Source: Kaistella flava (ex Peng et al. 2021) (lineage in GTDB: Bacteria; Bacteroidota; Bacteroidia; Flavobacteriales; Weeksellaceae). Taken from it: 64,000 nt of DNA. The DNA is taken from contig NZ_CP040442.1 in assembly GCF_015191005.1 (NCBI RefSeq), forward strand, positions 372,001 through 436,000. Direction: 5' to 3'. The notes below the pieces were generated by a model. The model did not search any database, was not told where the DNA came from, and saw only the letters and a program-made list of their open reading frames with translations. The translations under genes were made by a program, and so were the position numbers. Below, piece after piece: positions 50,422 to 59,700 of this stretch. Numbering within the stretch: the stretch's first letter is position 1; the number at the start of each line of letters is the position of its first letter.

Positions 50422-52860
50422 ATGGCCATTAAAAAAACAGAACTATACCGCTCACTTTGGGCGAGTTGTGACGAATTACGAGGCGGAATGGACGCCTCTC
50501 AATATAAAGATTATGTACTCACGATGTTATTCGTAAAGTATATTTCAGACAAAGCGAAATCAGATCAGGATTTTGCCATCGAAATTCCAGAAGGTGCCTT
50601 CTTTGAGGATATGGTGAACCTGATCGGCAATACCGAGATTGGTGATAAAATCAATAAGCAGGTTTTGAATCCGATTAAAGAAGCCAATGGTCTGAATGAT
50701 TTCCCCGACTTTAATGACGAAAGCAAATTAGGCAAAGGAAAAGATCTGGTAGAAACCGTTTCTAATCTGGTCAGAATCTTTAATGATAACAGTTTAGATT
50801 TTTCTAAAAACTCCGCGGAAGGCGATGATATTCTGGGCGATGCTTATGAATATTTGATGCGACCTTTTGCGACAGAATCAGGAAAATCCAAAGGTCAATT
50901 TTATACGCCTGCCGAAGTTTCAAGGATTTTAGCAAAAGTTATTGGGATTACTTTTAATAATGCTACTACGCAAACTACGGCTTATGATCCGACCTGTGGA
51001 TCGGGATCGTTATTGTTGAAAGTGGCGAACGAAGCCGGAAAAGCCATTACGCTTTACGGTCAGGAAAAAGAAACCACCACCGCCAACTTAGCGCACATGA
51101 ACATGATTTTGCATGGTGCGGAAACAGCAGAAATTGTTGCCGATAATACGTTGACAAGACCCGCGTACAAAGAAGCCGATGGCAGTTTGAAACGTTTTGA
51201 TTACGTGGTTGCCAATCCGCCTTTTTCTTTGAAGAGTTGGAGCAATGGCGTGAATATCGAAAGTGATGAATACGACCGATTTACTTTAGGCGTTCCTCCC
51301 GAGAAGAATGGAGATTATGCTTTTCTACTGCATATTTTACAATCGATGAAAGCCAATGGAAAAGCCGCAGTAGTTTTGCCACATGGCGTTTTGTTCCGTG
51401 GAAATGCAGAAGGTGAAATCCGTAAAAACATTTTAAAGAAAGGTTATATCAAAGGGATTATCGGTTTGCCGGCGAATTTATTTTACGGTACGGGAATTCC
51501 GGCCTGTATAATTGTGCTCGACAAAGAAAATGCAGAACATCGTAAAGGAATTTTCATGATGGATGCCAGCAAAGGTTTCCTGAAAGATGGGAACAAAAAC
51601 CGTTTGCGTGAACAGGATTTGCGTAAGATTACCGATGTCTTTACCCAAATGCAGGAAGTTCCCAAATACAGCCGCATGGTTCCGATGAGCGAAATCGCCG
51701 ATGCTAAAAACGATTACAATTTAAATATTCCGCGATATATCGATATGCAGGAAAGTGAAGATATTCAGGATTTATTGGCGCATTTGCAAGGTGGCATTCC
51801 GGTGCGTGATCTGGAAGCGATGCAAACGTACTGGAACGCTTATCCGAAACTAAAACATGATTTATTCTCGCCGTTGCGGGAAGGTTATGTGAAACTGAAT
51901 GTTGCAGTTGCCGATATTAAAAGCACTATTTATAATCATCCAGAATTCAAGGCATTTAATGCAACTTTAGACCAAACCTATCACGATTGGTTAGACGGTC
52001 AAATGAAAATTTGGGAAACCTTGGCGGAACATTCCAACGGTAAAGATATGATTGCCCAAATGAGCGAAAGTCTGCTCAAAGCCTTTGAAAATAATACTTT
52101 GGTGAATGGTTACGATTTATACCAATACGCGATGACCTATTGGCAGGAAACCATGCAGGATGATGTGTATTCGGTTTCTTTGGACGGCTGGAAAGCCGGC
52201 AATGAATGGGAACGAACCATCATTAAAGGAAAGAAAGGCAAAGATGGCAAACCCGGAAAAGATAAAGAAGTGGCAGGATTAGCTGGCGTGGAAGGACGAA
52301 TGATTTCGCCGGAATTGATGGTCGAAGTTTATTTTAAAGAACTAAATGATAAACTAAATGACCTTGAAAATCAATACAACTTAACCCAAGAAGCTTTAAA
52401 AGAAATTGAAGATGAGAATCAAGATGACGATTCGATCTTTGCAGAATTAGATAAAATTAATCTAAAGAATGCTAAAGTTTTATATAAAGACAGGAAGGCA
52501 GTAAAAGCGCCAAAAGAAGAACTGAGTTATATTAAAAGCTATATTGATTCTCAAGAAGCATTAGCCGGAATAGGAAAATTAATTAAAATTGCTAAAGATA
52601 ACATTGAAGCAAAAATTGTTGAGAAATATCCTAAACTGACCGAAGCCGATATTAAAGATCTGGTTTTGAATCACAAATGGAAAGCGCATCTCTTAACGAC
52701 TTTGCACCAGGAACAGGATAAAATCTCGCAGGGTTTAACCCAAAGAATTAATGCTTTGGCAGAACGCTATGCGACGACTTTGGCAAGTTCGCAAACGGAA
52801 TTGGCAGCAGCCGAAACCAAAGTGATGGCGCATTTAGAAAAAATGGGATTGGTATGGTAA
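50422..52860 (+). CDS. hsdM: Type I restriction-modification system, methylase subunit HsdM
   Basis: This 812-residue N6-adenine DNA methyltransferase subunit has a helical N-terminal domain (KTELYRSLWASCDELRGGMD), the S-adenosylmethionine motif DPTCGSGSLLLK (~189-200), and catalytic motif IV NPPF (265-268). It is longer than the usual ~500 residues: after residue ~480 comes an extra helical, coiled-coil-rich region with a short Gly-Lys stretch (GKKGKDGKPGKDKE, ~600-615). It overlaps hsdS by 7 bases. With HsdS it modifies host DNA; with HsdR it restricts unmodified DNA. Confidence 0.92.
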   Translation: MAIKKTELYRSLWASCDELRGGMDASQYKDYVLTMLFVKYISDKAKSDQDFAIEIPEGAFFEDMVNLIGNTEIGDKINKQVLNPIKEANGLNDFPDFNDESKLGKGKDLVETVSNLVRIFNDNSLDFSKNSAEGDDILGDAYEYLMRPFATESGKSKGQFYTPAEVSRILAKVIGITFNNATTQTTAYDPTCGSGSLLLKVANEAGKAITLYGQEKETTTANLAHMNMILHGAETAEIVADNTLTRPAYKEADGSLKRFDYVVANPPFSLKSWSNGVNIESDEYDRFTLGVPPEKNGDYAFLLHILQSMKANGKAAVVLPHGVLFRGNAEGEIRKNILKKGYIKGIIGLPANLFYGTGIPACIIVLDKENAEHRKGIFMMDASKGFLKDGNKNRLREQDLRKITDVFTQMQEVPKYSRMVPMSEIADAKNDYNLNIPRYIDMQESEDIQDLLAHLQGGIPVRDLEAMQTYWNAYPKLKHDLFSPLREGYVKLNVAVADIKSTIYNHPEFKAFNATLDQTYHDWLDGQMKIWETLAEHSNGKDMIAQMSESLLKAFENNTLVNGYDLYQYAMTYWQETMQDDVYSVSLDGWKAGNEWERTIIKGKKGKDGKPGKDKEVAGLAGVEGRMISPELMVEVYFKELNDKLNDLENQYNLTQEALKEIEDENQDDDSIFAELDKINLKNAKVLYKDRKAVKAPKEELSYIKSYIDSQEALAGIGKLIKIAKDNIEAKIVEKYPKLTEADIKDLVLNHKWKAHLLTTLHQEQDKISQGLTQRINALAERYATTLASSQTELAAAETKVMAHLEKMGLVW

Positions 52861-54059
52861 AGGAAAGGAAAATGAAGCAGACGGAGATTGGTTTGATTCC
52901 GGAGGATTGGAACGTTATTAAACTTGGAGATTACTCTAAACTAAAAAATGGCTTTGCATTTAAAAGTGAATATTTTTCTGATAAAGGTCCAATCGTTGTA
53001 ACTCCAGGGAACTTTAAATTGGAAGGAGGATTAAAATTTGAATCAAACAAAACGATAAGATATAAAGGTCCAGTTGATGATTTCATGAAGTTTTCAAATG
53101 GTGATTTAATAATGGTAATGACTGATTTAACGCCAGATTGCAATTTGTTAGGCAAATCTGGGATAGTTAATACTGATGAAGTTTTACTGCACAATCAAAG
53201 GATTGGAAAACTTATTTTGAAGAAAGATTTAAATTCATTGTACTTAAGTTATTTTTTGAATTCCAGTATGTTTTCAAATAGAATGAAAAATACTGCAACT
53301 GGTTCAACTGTTAGACATACTTCAAGTCCCACAATTAAAAATACTTATTTATCACTTCCACCACTCGCCGAACAAGAAGCCATTGCAACAGCCTTAAGTA
53401 ATTGCGATTCCTGGATTGACAGCATCGAAGAAGTTCTAGCCAAAAAACGCCTCATCAAACAAGGTGCGATACAGGAATTGTTGACGCCGAGAGAGGATTG
53501 GGAAGTGAAAAAGTTGGGGGAAATAATCAATTTTAAAAATGGTGCTGCTCACGAAAACGTTGTTGATGAAAATGGTGATTATGTAATTGTCAACTCAAAA
53601 TTTATTTCGCAAGAAGGTAGAGTCAGAAAGTATTCAAACGCCTTTTTGTGTCCTTTATATAAAAATGAAATTGTAATGGTAATGAGTGATATCCCTAATG
53701 GGAAAGCACTTGCCAAATGTTTTATTATTGACCATAACAATACTTATACTTTAAATCAAAGAATTTGTGCTTTTGAAGCAAAAGATAATTTTAATCCAAA
53801 GTTTCTATTTTATAAAATAAATAGAAATGATTATTTCTTATCGTTTGATAGTGGAAGTGGACAAACCAATTTGAGAAGAGATGAAGTTCTAAATTGTCCA
53901 ATTGATTTCCCATCCCTTTCGGAGCAAATGCGTATCGCCACGATCTTATCGGATATGGATGTAGAAATCGAAGTGCTGGAAGAAAAACTGCACAAGGCCC
54001 GCCAAATCAAGCAAGGCATGATGCAGGAACTGCTGACGGGGAGAGTGAGGTTGGTGTAA
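52854..54059 (+). CDS. hsdS: Type I restriction-modification system, specificity subunit HsdS
   Basis: This 401-residue subunit has two target-recognition domains and two conserved helical spacers. Half 1 begins TEIGLIPEDWNVIKLGDY and ends LPPLAEQEAIATALSNCDSW, then IDSIEEVLAKKRLIKQGAIQ. Half 2 begins EDWEVKKLGEIINFKNG and ends FPSLSEQMRIATILSDMDVE, then IEVLEEKLHKARQIKQGMMQ and ELLTGRVRLV. Each domain reads one half of a split DNA target. The first start overlaps hsdM; an internal ATG at 52872 has a purine-rich sequence before it. No invertible repeats or recombinase gene are nearby, so shuffling of specificity is not indicated. Confidence 0.9.
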   Translation: MVKERKMKQTEIGLIPEDWNVIKLGDYSKLKNGFAFKSEYFSDKGPIVVTPGNFKLEGGLKFESNKTIRYKGPVDDFMKFSNGDLIMVMTDLTPDCNLLGKSGIVNTDEVLLHNQRIGKLILKKDLNSLYLSYFLNSSMFSNRMKNTATGSTVRHTSSPTIKNTYLSLPPLAEQEAIATALSNCDSWIDSIEEVLAKKRLIKQGAIQELLTPREDWEVKKLGEIINFKNGAAHENVVDENGDYVIVNSKFISQEGRVRKYSNAFLCPLYKNEIVMVMSDIPNGKALAKCFIIDHNNTYTLNQRICAFEAKDNFNPKFLFYKINRNDYFLSFDSGSGQTNLRRDEVLNCPIDFPSLSEQMRIATILSDMDVEIEVLEEKLHKARQIKQGMMQELLTGRVRLV

Positions 54060-54088
54060 CTATTAAAAATTAAAAAAACAATAAAACT

Positions 54089-54403
54089 ATGCAAAGAGAA
54101 GAATTTAAAAATTGGCTTGTAAATGATTATAAAAATGGCGAGGGAATGAGCGAGGGCTCTGCTGATAATAGAATTAGTAATGCCCAAAAAGTCGAAAATA
54201 TTTTTGGTGATTTTGATGAGCTTTATGATCAAAATAGATTAGAAGATATTCTTGATTTATTAAAATATTCTGTAGATGACGAAACATCATGCAAGGAACT
54301 TCCTAAAGGTTTACAAATAGATGGAAATAAATATGATGGTATGGCTACGCTTAGACAGGCAGTCAAGAGATATCTTGAATTCAAAAAGTTTAAAAGCAAA
54401 TGA
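54089..54403 (+). CDS. Small protein of the DUF262 module, hypothetical (104 residues)
   Basis: The protein begins MQREEFKNWLVNDYKNGEGM and continues SADNRISNAQKVENIFGDFD, ELYDQNRLEDILDLLKY and a C-terminal LRQAVKRYLEFKKF. I recognise this helical arrangement as similar to a short domain found at the N-terminus of some HNH or restriction-related proteins, where it may bind DNA or partner proteins; here it is a stand-alone protein. It lies 29 bases after hsdS and 54 before the first DUF262 gene, within the same run of genes. Function is unproven. Confidence 0.6.
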   Translation: MQREEFKNWLVNDYKNGEGMSEGSADNRISNAQKVENIFGDFDELYDQNRLEDILDLLKYSVDDETSCKELPKGLQIDGNKYDGMATLRQAVKRYLEFKKFKSK

Positions 54404-54457
54404 ACTACAGATTATATCAATCCTACAGCAACAATTAATAAATTCAATCCAGAATAT

Positions 54458-56371
54458 ATGAATCAAAACACTTTACTTTTACTACCAATAAAAAATCTCC
54501 ATGGGAAAGAATTTATCATCGAAAAATACCAGCGAGGATACAAATGGGGGAAAAAAGAAATTCTAGAACTTTTAAATGATATCAATGAATATGAGCCAAG
54601 TAAAGGAGTTTACTGTATTCAACCAATTATATTAAAACCACTTAATGTTCTTAATAAAGAAGATATAACAATTGAAGACCTGACTTATACAATTTACAAT
54701 GAAAATGAGGTGATTGATGGTCAGCAGAGAACAACATCAATTTATCTTATTTTAGAATACTTAAGATATCTAGGTTTAGTTGATGAAAAAATTAAATATT
54801 CAATTAACTATAAAATAAGAGATAAAAGTGGTGCTTTTTTATCTGAACAAATAAGAGGTCTATTCGAAGATTTATCAACAGACATTATTGAAAAATTAGC
54901 TGAAAAAAATTATAAAGATTTATCCGAAGTTCAAACTTTTTGGTCAAATTACATATTAAAAAACGAAGGAAAAGGATATGATAATGTAGACATCTATCAT
55001 TTTTTTACGGCATCTTATTATATTAAAAACTGGTTCAAGCAGTATATTGGAGAAAATCACGAACAAAGAAAATCGTTTGTAGATAAATTGATTAATCATA
55101 TTCATTTTATTTGGTATTCTTTAGACGATTCAATTGAAAGTAAAGATGTGGTTAATGTATTCCTAAATAATAATAAAGGAAAAATTTCTCTAACAACTTC
55201 TGAATTAATAAAAGCATTATTTATTTTAGATATTTCAAATAAAGAAAGTAAAGCGATAGCAGAGTATAAAATCAATCGTTTTGCTTTAGAATGGGATATG
55301 ATAGAGAAGAAGTTGCAGGATGACACCTTTTGGTATTTTATTCAACCGGATAAAGAAAAATATAATAAAGGAACTAGAATTGATTTTTTATTTGATTTAA
55401 AATTCGAAAGAAAAAATAAGGATGATGACTCTTTCTCTTACCGAAAGTATGAGCAGCTTTTTAATGAATTAAAAAACGATAGGGAAGGGAGTTTTGAAAG
55501 TAAATGGAGTGATATTATTCAATTGTATAATAAACTTATCGATTGGTACAATGAACCATTCACTTACAATTACATAGGTTATTTAACTGCCACTAAAATA
55601 TTAAATTTACAGGGGATTTTATCTCTAAGTGTAGGTAGAAGGAAACAAGAATTCAAGCAAGATTTAAAAGATTGTATAAAAACAGAATTTGCAAAAACTA
55701 TTAGAAAAGATAATAAACAAATCCTTCCATATCATATAGATAATTTACATTATAAAGATTTTTATCGCCAATCACAGAATGTGATTTTGTTATATAACGT
55801 TCTTTACCATGTTGAAAGAATGGCTCAAAATAAATTTCCTTTCGAGCTGTATGTAAAAGAGAAATGGAGTATTGAGCATATCATACCTCAAACGCCAAAA
55901 GACATCGATGATTTCGTGGAATATAAATTATGGTTTGAGGATCAAATTAAATATAAAAATCCTGAAAACGAGATTACGTCGGAAGAAAAAGATATCCTTG
56001 AAAAGTTAAAAAAAATTAATGGTTTTGAAGATTTGAAAATTGATATAGAATTACAAGATCGTGTAAATAAGCTTGCGGAAAGTTTTGAAAATAAAACTCA
56101 TTTGATTTCAAATTTATTATTATTAGATAGAAATACAAATAGTGCATTAAGTAACCACAGGTTCTTAGATAAGCGAACAAAAATTCTAGAATTTGACCGT
56201 CATGGAAAAAACGATGAAAATGAACGGGTCTTTATTCCTATGGAAACTCTTAATGCGTTTAATAAAACCTTCTCTGAAAATCTTGAACTTAAACAGTGGT
56301 CTAATGAAGACGGCCAAGATTACAAAGATGCTATTGAAGCGCGTTTAGAATACTTTTTACCAAAAAACTAA
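54458..56371 (+). CDS. DUF262 and DUF1524 (HNH) protein, GmrSD-like
   Basis: This 637-residue protein has an N-terminal DUF262 domain with IIEKYQRGYKWGKKEI (~18-33) and DGQQRTTS (87-94), a ParB/Srx-like nucleotide-binding signature. The C-terminal domain fits DUF1524: WSIEHIIPQTP (470-480; catalytic His474) followed by HLISNLLLLDRNTNSALSNH and a final KR pair, an HNH nuclease. The domain pair is that of GmrS and GmrD, the type IV restriction enzyme that attacks glucosylated phage DNA. It sits inside a type I locus immediately before a second DUF262 gene (10-base gap to its preferred start), which suggests joint action. Confidence 0.85.
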   Translation: MNQNTLLLLPIKNLHGKEFIIEKYQRGYKWGKKEILELLNDINEYEPSKGVYCIQPIILKPLNVLNKEDITIEDLTYTIYNENEVIDGQQRTTSIYLILEYLRYLGLVDEKIKYSINYKIRDKSGAFLSEQIRGLFEDLSTDIIEKLAEKNYKDLSEVQTFWSNYILKNEGKGYDNVDIYHFFTASYYIKNWFKQYIGENHEQRKSFVDKLINHIHFIWYSLDDSIESKDVVNVFLNNNKGKISLTTSELIKALFILDISNKESKAIAEYKINRFALEWDMIEKKLQDDTFWYFIQPDKEKYNKGTRIDFLFDLKFERKNKDDDSFSYRKYEQLFNELKNDREGSFESKWSDIIQLYNKLIDWYNEPFTYNYIGYLTATKILNLQGILSLSVGRRKQEFKQDLKDCIKTEFAKTIRKDNKQILPYHIDNLHYKDFYRQSQNVILLYNVLYHVERMAQNKFPFELYVKEKWSIEHIIPQTPKDIDDFVEYKLWFEDQIKYKNPENEITSEEKDILEKLKKINGFEDLKIDIELQDRVNKLAESFENKTHLISNLLLLDRNTNSALSNHRFLDKRTKILEFDRHGKNDENERVFIPMETLNAFNKTFSENLELKQWSNEDGQDYKDAIEARLEYFLPKN

Positions 56372-56381
56372 TTTGACTAAC

Positions 56382-58820
56382 ATGACTGACACAAAATATA
56401 CAACTTTCTGGAATGTATTAAATAATATAGGAATAGAAATTCCAGCGATACAACGTGATTATGCACAAGGAAGAGAAGTCGGAAGGATACCGATTATTAG
56501 AAAAAAATTCATCAATACATTATTATCGGCTATTGAAGATAATACACCGACGAGATTAGATTTTATTTATGGAAAAATTTATGGTGAAAAGAACATTGAA
56601 GAATTACGAAAAAACACACATTCTATTAAATCTTTGTTAGATAGTATACGTGAATATGCTGACAGTATTGATTTGATAGTTTCTGAAAATGACATAGTTG
56701 AAAAGGGTAATAATAAAGGAGAAACAGTTTTTTTAATTCCTTTAGATGGACAACAGCGCTTGACTGCTTTATTTCTGATTCACTGGTTTATTAATTCAAA
56801 CCTTGAAAAAAATGAATGTTATAAAAACTTACAACAACTTAAAAGATTTAGGTATAAAACAAGAAAAAGTACAGAGTTATTTATTGAAATGCTATGCGAT
56901 GAAACCGTAAGTTTTAATTTTACCAAAAATTTGTACGAGGAAATTGTTAATCATGAAAGATTTTCTACCACTTGGAAAGATGATCCGACGGTTAAGTCAA
57001 TGTTAGTCGTAATTAATGAAATTCAACAGTACTTTAATAATAAAGAAGAGAAAATCCTGTCAGAAGATTATTCTTCAATTTGGAAGAACCTTACCGAGAA
57101 TGAAATTTTACATTTTGATTTTTTAAACTTAAAGAATTTTAGTTTATCTGATGATCTATATGTTAAGATGAATGCGAGAGGAAAAGAGTTAAGTGATTTC
57201 GAAAATTTTAAGGCGTGGCTCATAGGTAAAATTGAGAATGATGAATGGTTGGAAAGTGAGTTATGGAATGAGTATTCATTAAAATTCGATGTAGAATGGA
57301 ACGATTTATTTTGGGCTCAAAAAAGCGAAAACGTTTATGAAATAGACGATGCATACTTTAATTATTTTAAAATTCTTTATTTAACTGATTTAGTGTCCGA
57401 AGCCAAAATAATGAAAAGTGCATTTAAGGCAGGCGAAATTAATGATGTAATCGAATCGATTATTAAAAATTCGCCCGATTTTGACTTTGAAAAGATATAT
57501 AATGAAAAATTTAAAAACCAATTAAGTAGATATTTTAAAATCATAGATTTTTGTGGTGATAATAAACTTAAGAGTGAGAAAAACAGAGTTGCTATTCAAG
57601 AATTTAAAAAATTCTTATTTAATAGTACATCTGAAATATCATGGATAGATTTAATTAAGAATTATATAATCATTTCATTTGTTGAAGCCAATTCAAAGAA
57701 CGCATTAAATCAATTTAATTTTGAATCATATTTTAGAGTATTAAGTAATCTATTTAATAATCAAACCTTTGATAGTGCTTCATTATATCAGAATGCGATA
57801 AATGATATTAATAGTATAAACGAAGATTTAATTGGTAATGATTATAATATATACGACTGGTTAATTAATTTAGAAGAAGAGACATATAGTTCTGTGTTTA
57901 CTAAAGGACAAATTTCGGAGGACAAATTAAAAACATCTTTAATTTATCAAGGAGATCAAAAAGTAATTGACGAACAATGGTTAGCATTAATAGAAGAGGC
58001 TGAATCGCATGAATATTTTAATGGTAAAATAGGATTTCTTTTAACCTTTTCAAATAAAGATAAAAATTTGTTTAGAAAATATTTAGACAAAATTTCTCCG
58101 TTATTTACAAGTAAAATTTTAAATATTGAAAATTATTTGCTTCAAAGATCGTTGTTAACTTACGGGAATTATTTTGGTTCAAGAGGCGGTGATAAGGTTT
58201 CATTTTTTAAAAATGATAATACCAGTTATAGATCTCGTAGAGAGAACTGGTTAGGTTTTTTATTGGATTATAATCAGAATTTATTATTAAAAAATTTAGT
58301 TGATGATGAGTTATATGATGAAAGTAATGTCATAGATTCCTTAAATAAAATAATCGATCGCTTTATTGAAAATAATTCTGAAATTGACATGATAAATACA
58401 AACATATCAAATATTGATTATTACAAACTGTATATTTATTGTCCTGATTTATTTAAATATGGCAGTTCTAATTTAATCCAGTTAGATCAAAAAAAGTATG
58501 CTTATCAATTAAATGCAACAAATACCGGCGGATATTTTAATGATGTTTTGCTGGAGTATATTAAAAAAAAATATTTCAGTAAATGTGAAGTGGTTGAAGT
58601 TAAAAGAACTTTAGGCTGGGATAATAGTCCTAATATAGTATTAGGTAATAAAATATTTAGAGTTGTACCAAAAAATAATAATATCCTCGTTGAAGAAGTA
58701 GAAAACGGTGATGTCATTGAAGAATTTAATACATTACGAGAATTGATTAATTTTATAGAAATTAACCTTATTTCAAATCATGATTTGCCCGCATCAAATG
58801 CATTGCCCAAAACCGTATAA
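56382..58820 (+). CDS. Second DUF262 protein, large, without visible HNH domain
   Basis: From the ATG at 56382 it has ~812 residues; an upstream in-frame TTG is less likely as the start. The DUF262 motifs are clear (IEIPAIQRDYAQGRE near residue 20 and PLDGQQRLTALFLIHW near 125), and MNARGKELSDFENFK (~270) is another family block. The remaining ~500 residues are acidic, Asn- and Ile-rich and largely helical, and I find no EHxxP HNH motif. A possible role is a regulatory or substrate-sensing subunit for the preceding GmrSD-like nuclease. AT-richness is higher than in hsdM and hsdR, which fits a separate origin. Confidence 0.8.
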   Translation: MTDTKYTTFWNVLNNIGIEIPAIQRDYAQGREVGRIPIIRKKFINTLLSAIEDNTPTRLDFIYGKIYGEKNIEELRKNTHSIKSLLDSIREYADSIDLIVSENDIVEKGNNKGETVFLIPLDGQQRLTALFLIHWFINSNLEKNECYKNLQQLKRFRYKTRKSTELFIEMLCDETVSFNFTKNLYEEIVNHERFSTTWKDDPTVKSMLVVINEIQQYFNNKEEKILSEDYSSIWKNLTENEILHFDFLNLKNFSLSDDLYVKMNARGKELSDFENFKAWLIGKIENDEWLESELWNEYSLKFDVEWNDLFWAQKSENVYEIDDAYFNYFKILYLTDLVSEAKIMKSAFKAGEINDVIESIIKNSPDFDFEKIYNEKFKNQLSRYFKIIDFCGDNKLKSEKNRVAIQEFKKFLFNSTSEISWIDLIKNYIIISFVEANSKNALNQFNFESYFRVLSNLFNNQTFDSASLYQNAINDINSINEDLIGNDYNIYDWLINLEEETYSSVFTKGQISEDKLKTSLIYQGDQKVIDEQWLALIEEAESHEYFNGKIGFLLTFSNKDKNLFRKYLDKISPLFTSKILNIENYLLQRSLLTYGNYFGSRGGDKVSFFKNDNTSYRSRRENWLGFLLDYNQNLLLKNLVDDELYDESNVIDSLNKIIDRFIENNSEIDMINTNISNIDYYKLYIYCPDLFKYGSSNLIQLDQKKYAYQLNATNTGGYFNDVLLEYIKKKYFSKCEVVEVKRTLGWDNSPNIVLGNKIFRVVPKNNNILVEEVENGDVIEEFNTLRELINFIEINLISNHDLPASNALPKTV

Positions 58821-58967
58821 TCCAATTGTTAACCGAATAAGATTACATCAATTATAGTGATTAGGACGATCTTCTTAAATGATAAATCTTTTCAGCTTAT
58901 CTGTGTTTAAGCATAGGATATAAACTATGTAAATTATCACATAAAAAATAAATTGTAATTTGGTGTA

Positions 58968-59618
58968 ATGGATAAATACAAAAATAAATACCGCATACAA
59001 TCTGCCCGCGCCACCTGGTGGAATTACGGATGGGCGGGTGCGTATTTTATTACCATTTGTACCAAAAACAGGAATCATTATTTTGGAGGAATTAATCAGG
59101 GCGAAAAAAACAAAATGAATTTATCAAATTGCGGGATATTGGCAGATGTATTTTGGCATGAAATAAAAAATCATGCCCAGAATGTAGAATTGGGCGCATT
59201 TGTGGTAATGCCGAATCATATTCATGGGATATTGATATTAGGCGAGGATTCGGAATCTGGCGCAGATTCTGAAGATACGGGGGATATGCGGGATACGCGC
59301 GATATTGCAGAGACGGGGCATGCCCCGTCTGTACCGCGATTGGGATTGCGATCGCAATTAAAATCCAATGATAATTCCCAATTCAATGAGGATTTCGAAT
59401 CTATAAAATCGCCATCAAGGATGGGGAAAAATACCGTATCATCGATTATAGGATCCTATAAATCTGCCGTAACCAAAAATGCGAATCGTTTGGGATTAGA
59501 ATTTGCGTGGCAAGAGCGATTTCATGATCATATCATCCGCAATGATGGTGAATATCAACGGATCAATGATTATATAGAATCTAATATTAATCATTGGAAT
59601 GAGGATAAATTTAGATAA
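58968..59618 (+). CDS. REP-associated tyrosine transposase (RAYT, IS200-like Y1)
   Basis: This 216-residue HUH single-strand transposase has its metal-binding motif in VVMPNHIHGILI (H84, H86), and the likely nucleophile is Y202 in RINDYIESN near the end. The opening RIQSARATWWNYGWAGAYF and FITICTKNRNHYFG match the Bacteroidota RAYT pattern. These enzymes cut and join at REP hairpins. The palindrome AGACGGGGCATGCCCCGTCT occurs twice: once in frame inside the gene (59311-59330, encoding ETGHAPS) and once immediately after the stop. It sits between the DUF262 pair and hsdR, so it interrupted the island. Confidence 0.88.
   Translation: MDKYKNKYRIQSARATWWNYGWAGAYFITICTKNRNHYFGGINQGEKNKMNLSNCGILADVFWHEIKNHAQNVELGAFVVMPNHIHGILILGEDSESGADSEDTGDMRDTRDIAETGHAPSVPRLGLRSQLKSNDNSQFNEDFESIKSPSRMGKNTVSSIIGSYKSAVTKNANRLGLEFAWQERFHDHIIRNDGEYQRINDYIESNINHWNEDKFR
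59311..59330. repeat. REP-type palindrome inside the RAYT gene
   Basis: AGACGGGGCATGCCCCGTCT is a perfect 20-bp palindrome. It is read in frame as part of a variable loop of the transposase. Confidence 0.85.
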
Positions 59619-59638
59619 AGACGGGGCATGCCCCGTCT
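59619..59638. repeat. REP-type palindrome directly after the RAYT stop
   Basis: This is the same 20-bp palindrome as at 59311-59330, starting at the base after TAA. A further GC-rich segment with GCCGCGTCTGTACGGC follows before hsdR. Confidence 0.85.
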
Positions 59639-59700
59639 CAACAGGAGCCGCGTCTGTACGGCAAGCGCCCTGCAAATAATGAAAATAAAAAACACACGAA

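Noticed and set aside
52854-54059. Phase-variable hsdS
   Set aside because: No inverted hsdS fragments, homopolymer tracts at the start or recombinase gene were seen nearby.
55102-55326. Minus-strand frame inside the first DUF262 gene
   Set aside because: It is a shadow of an AT-rich coding region, with no independent support.
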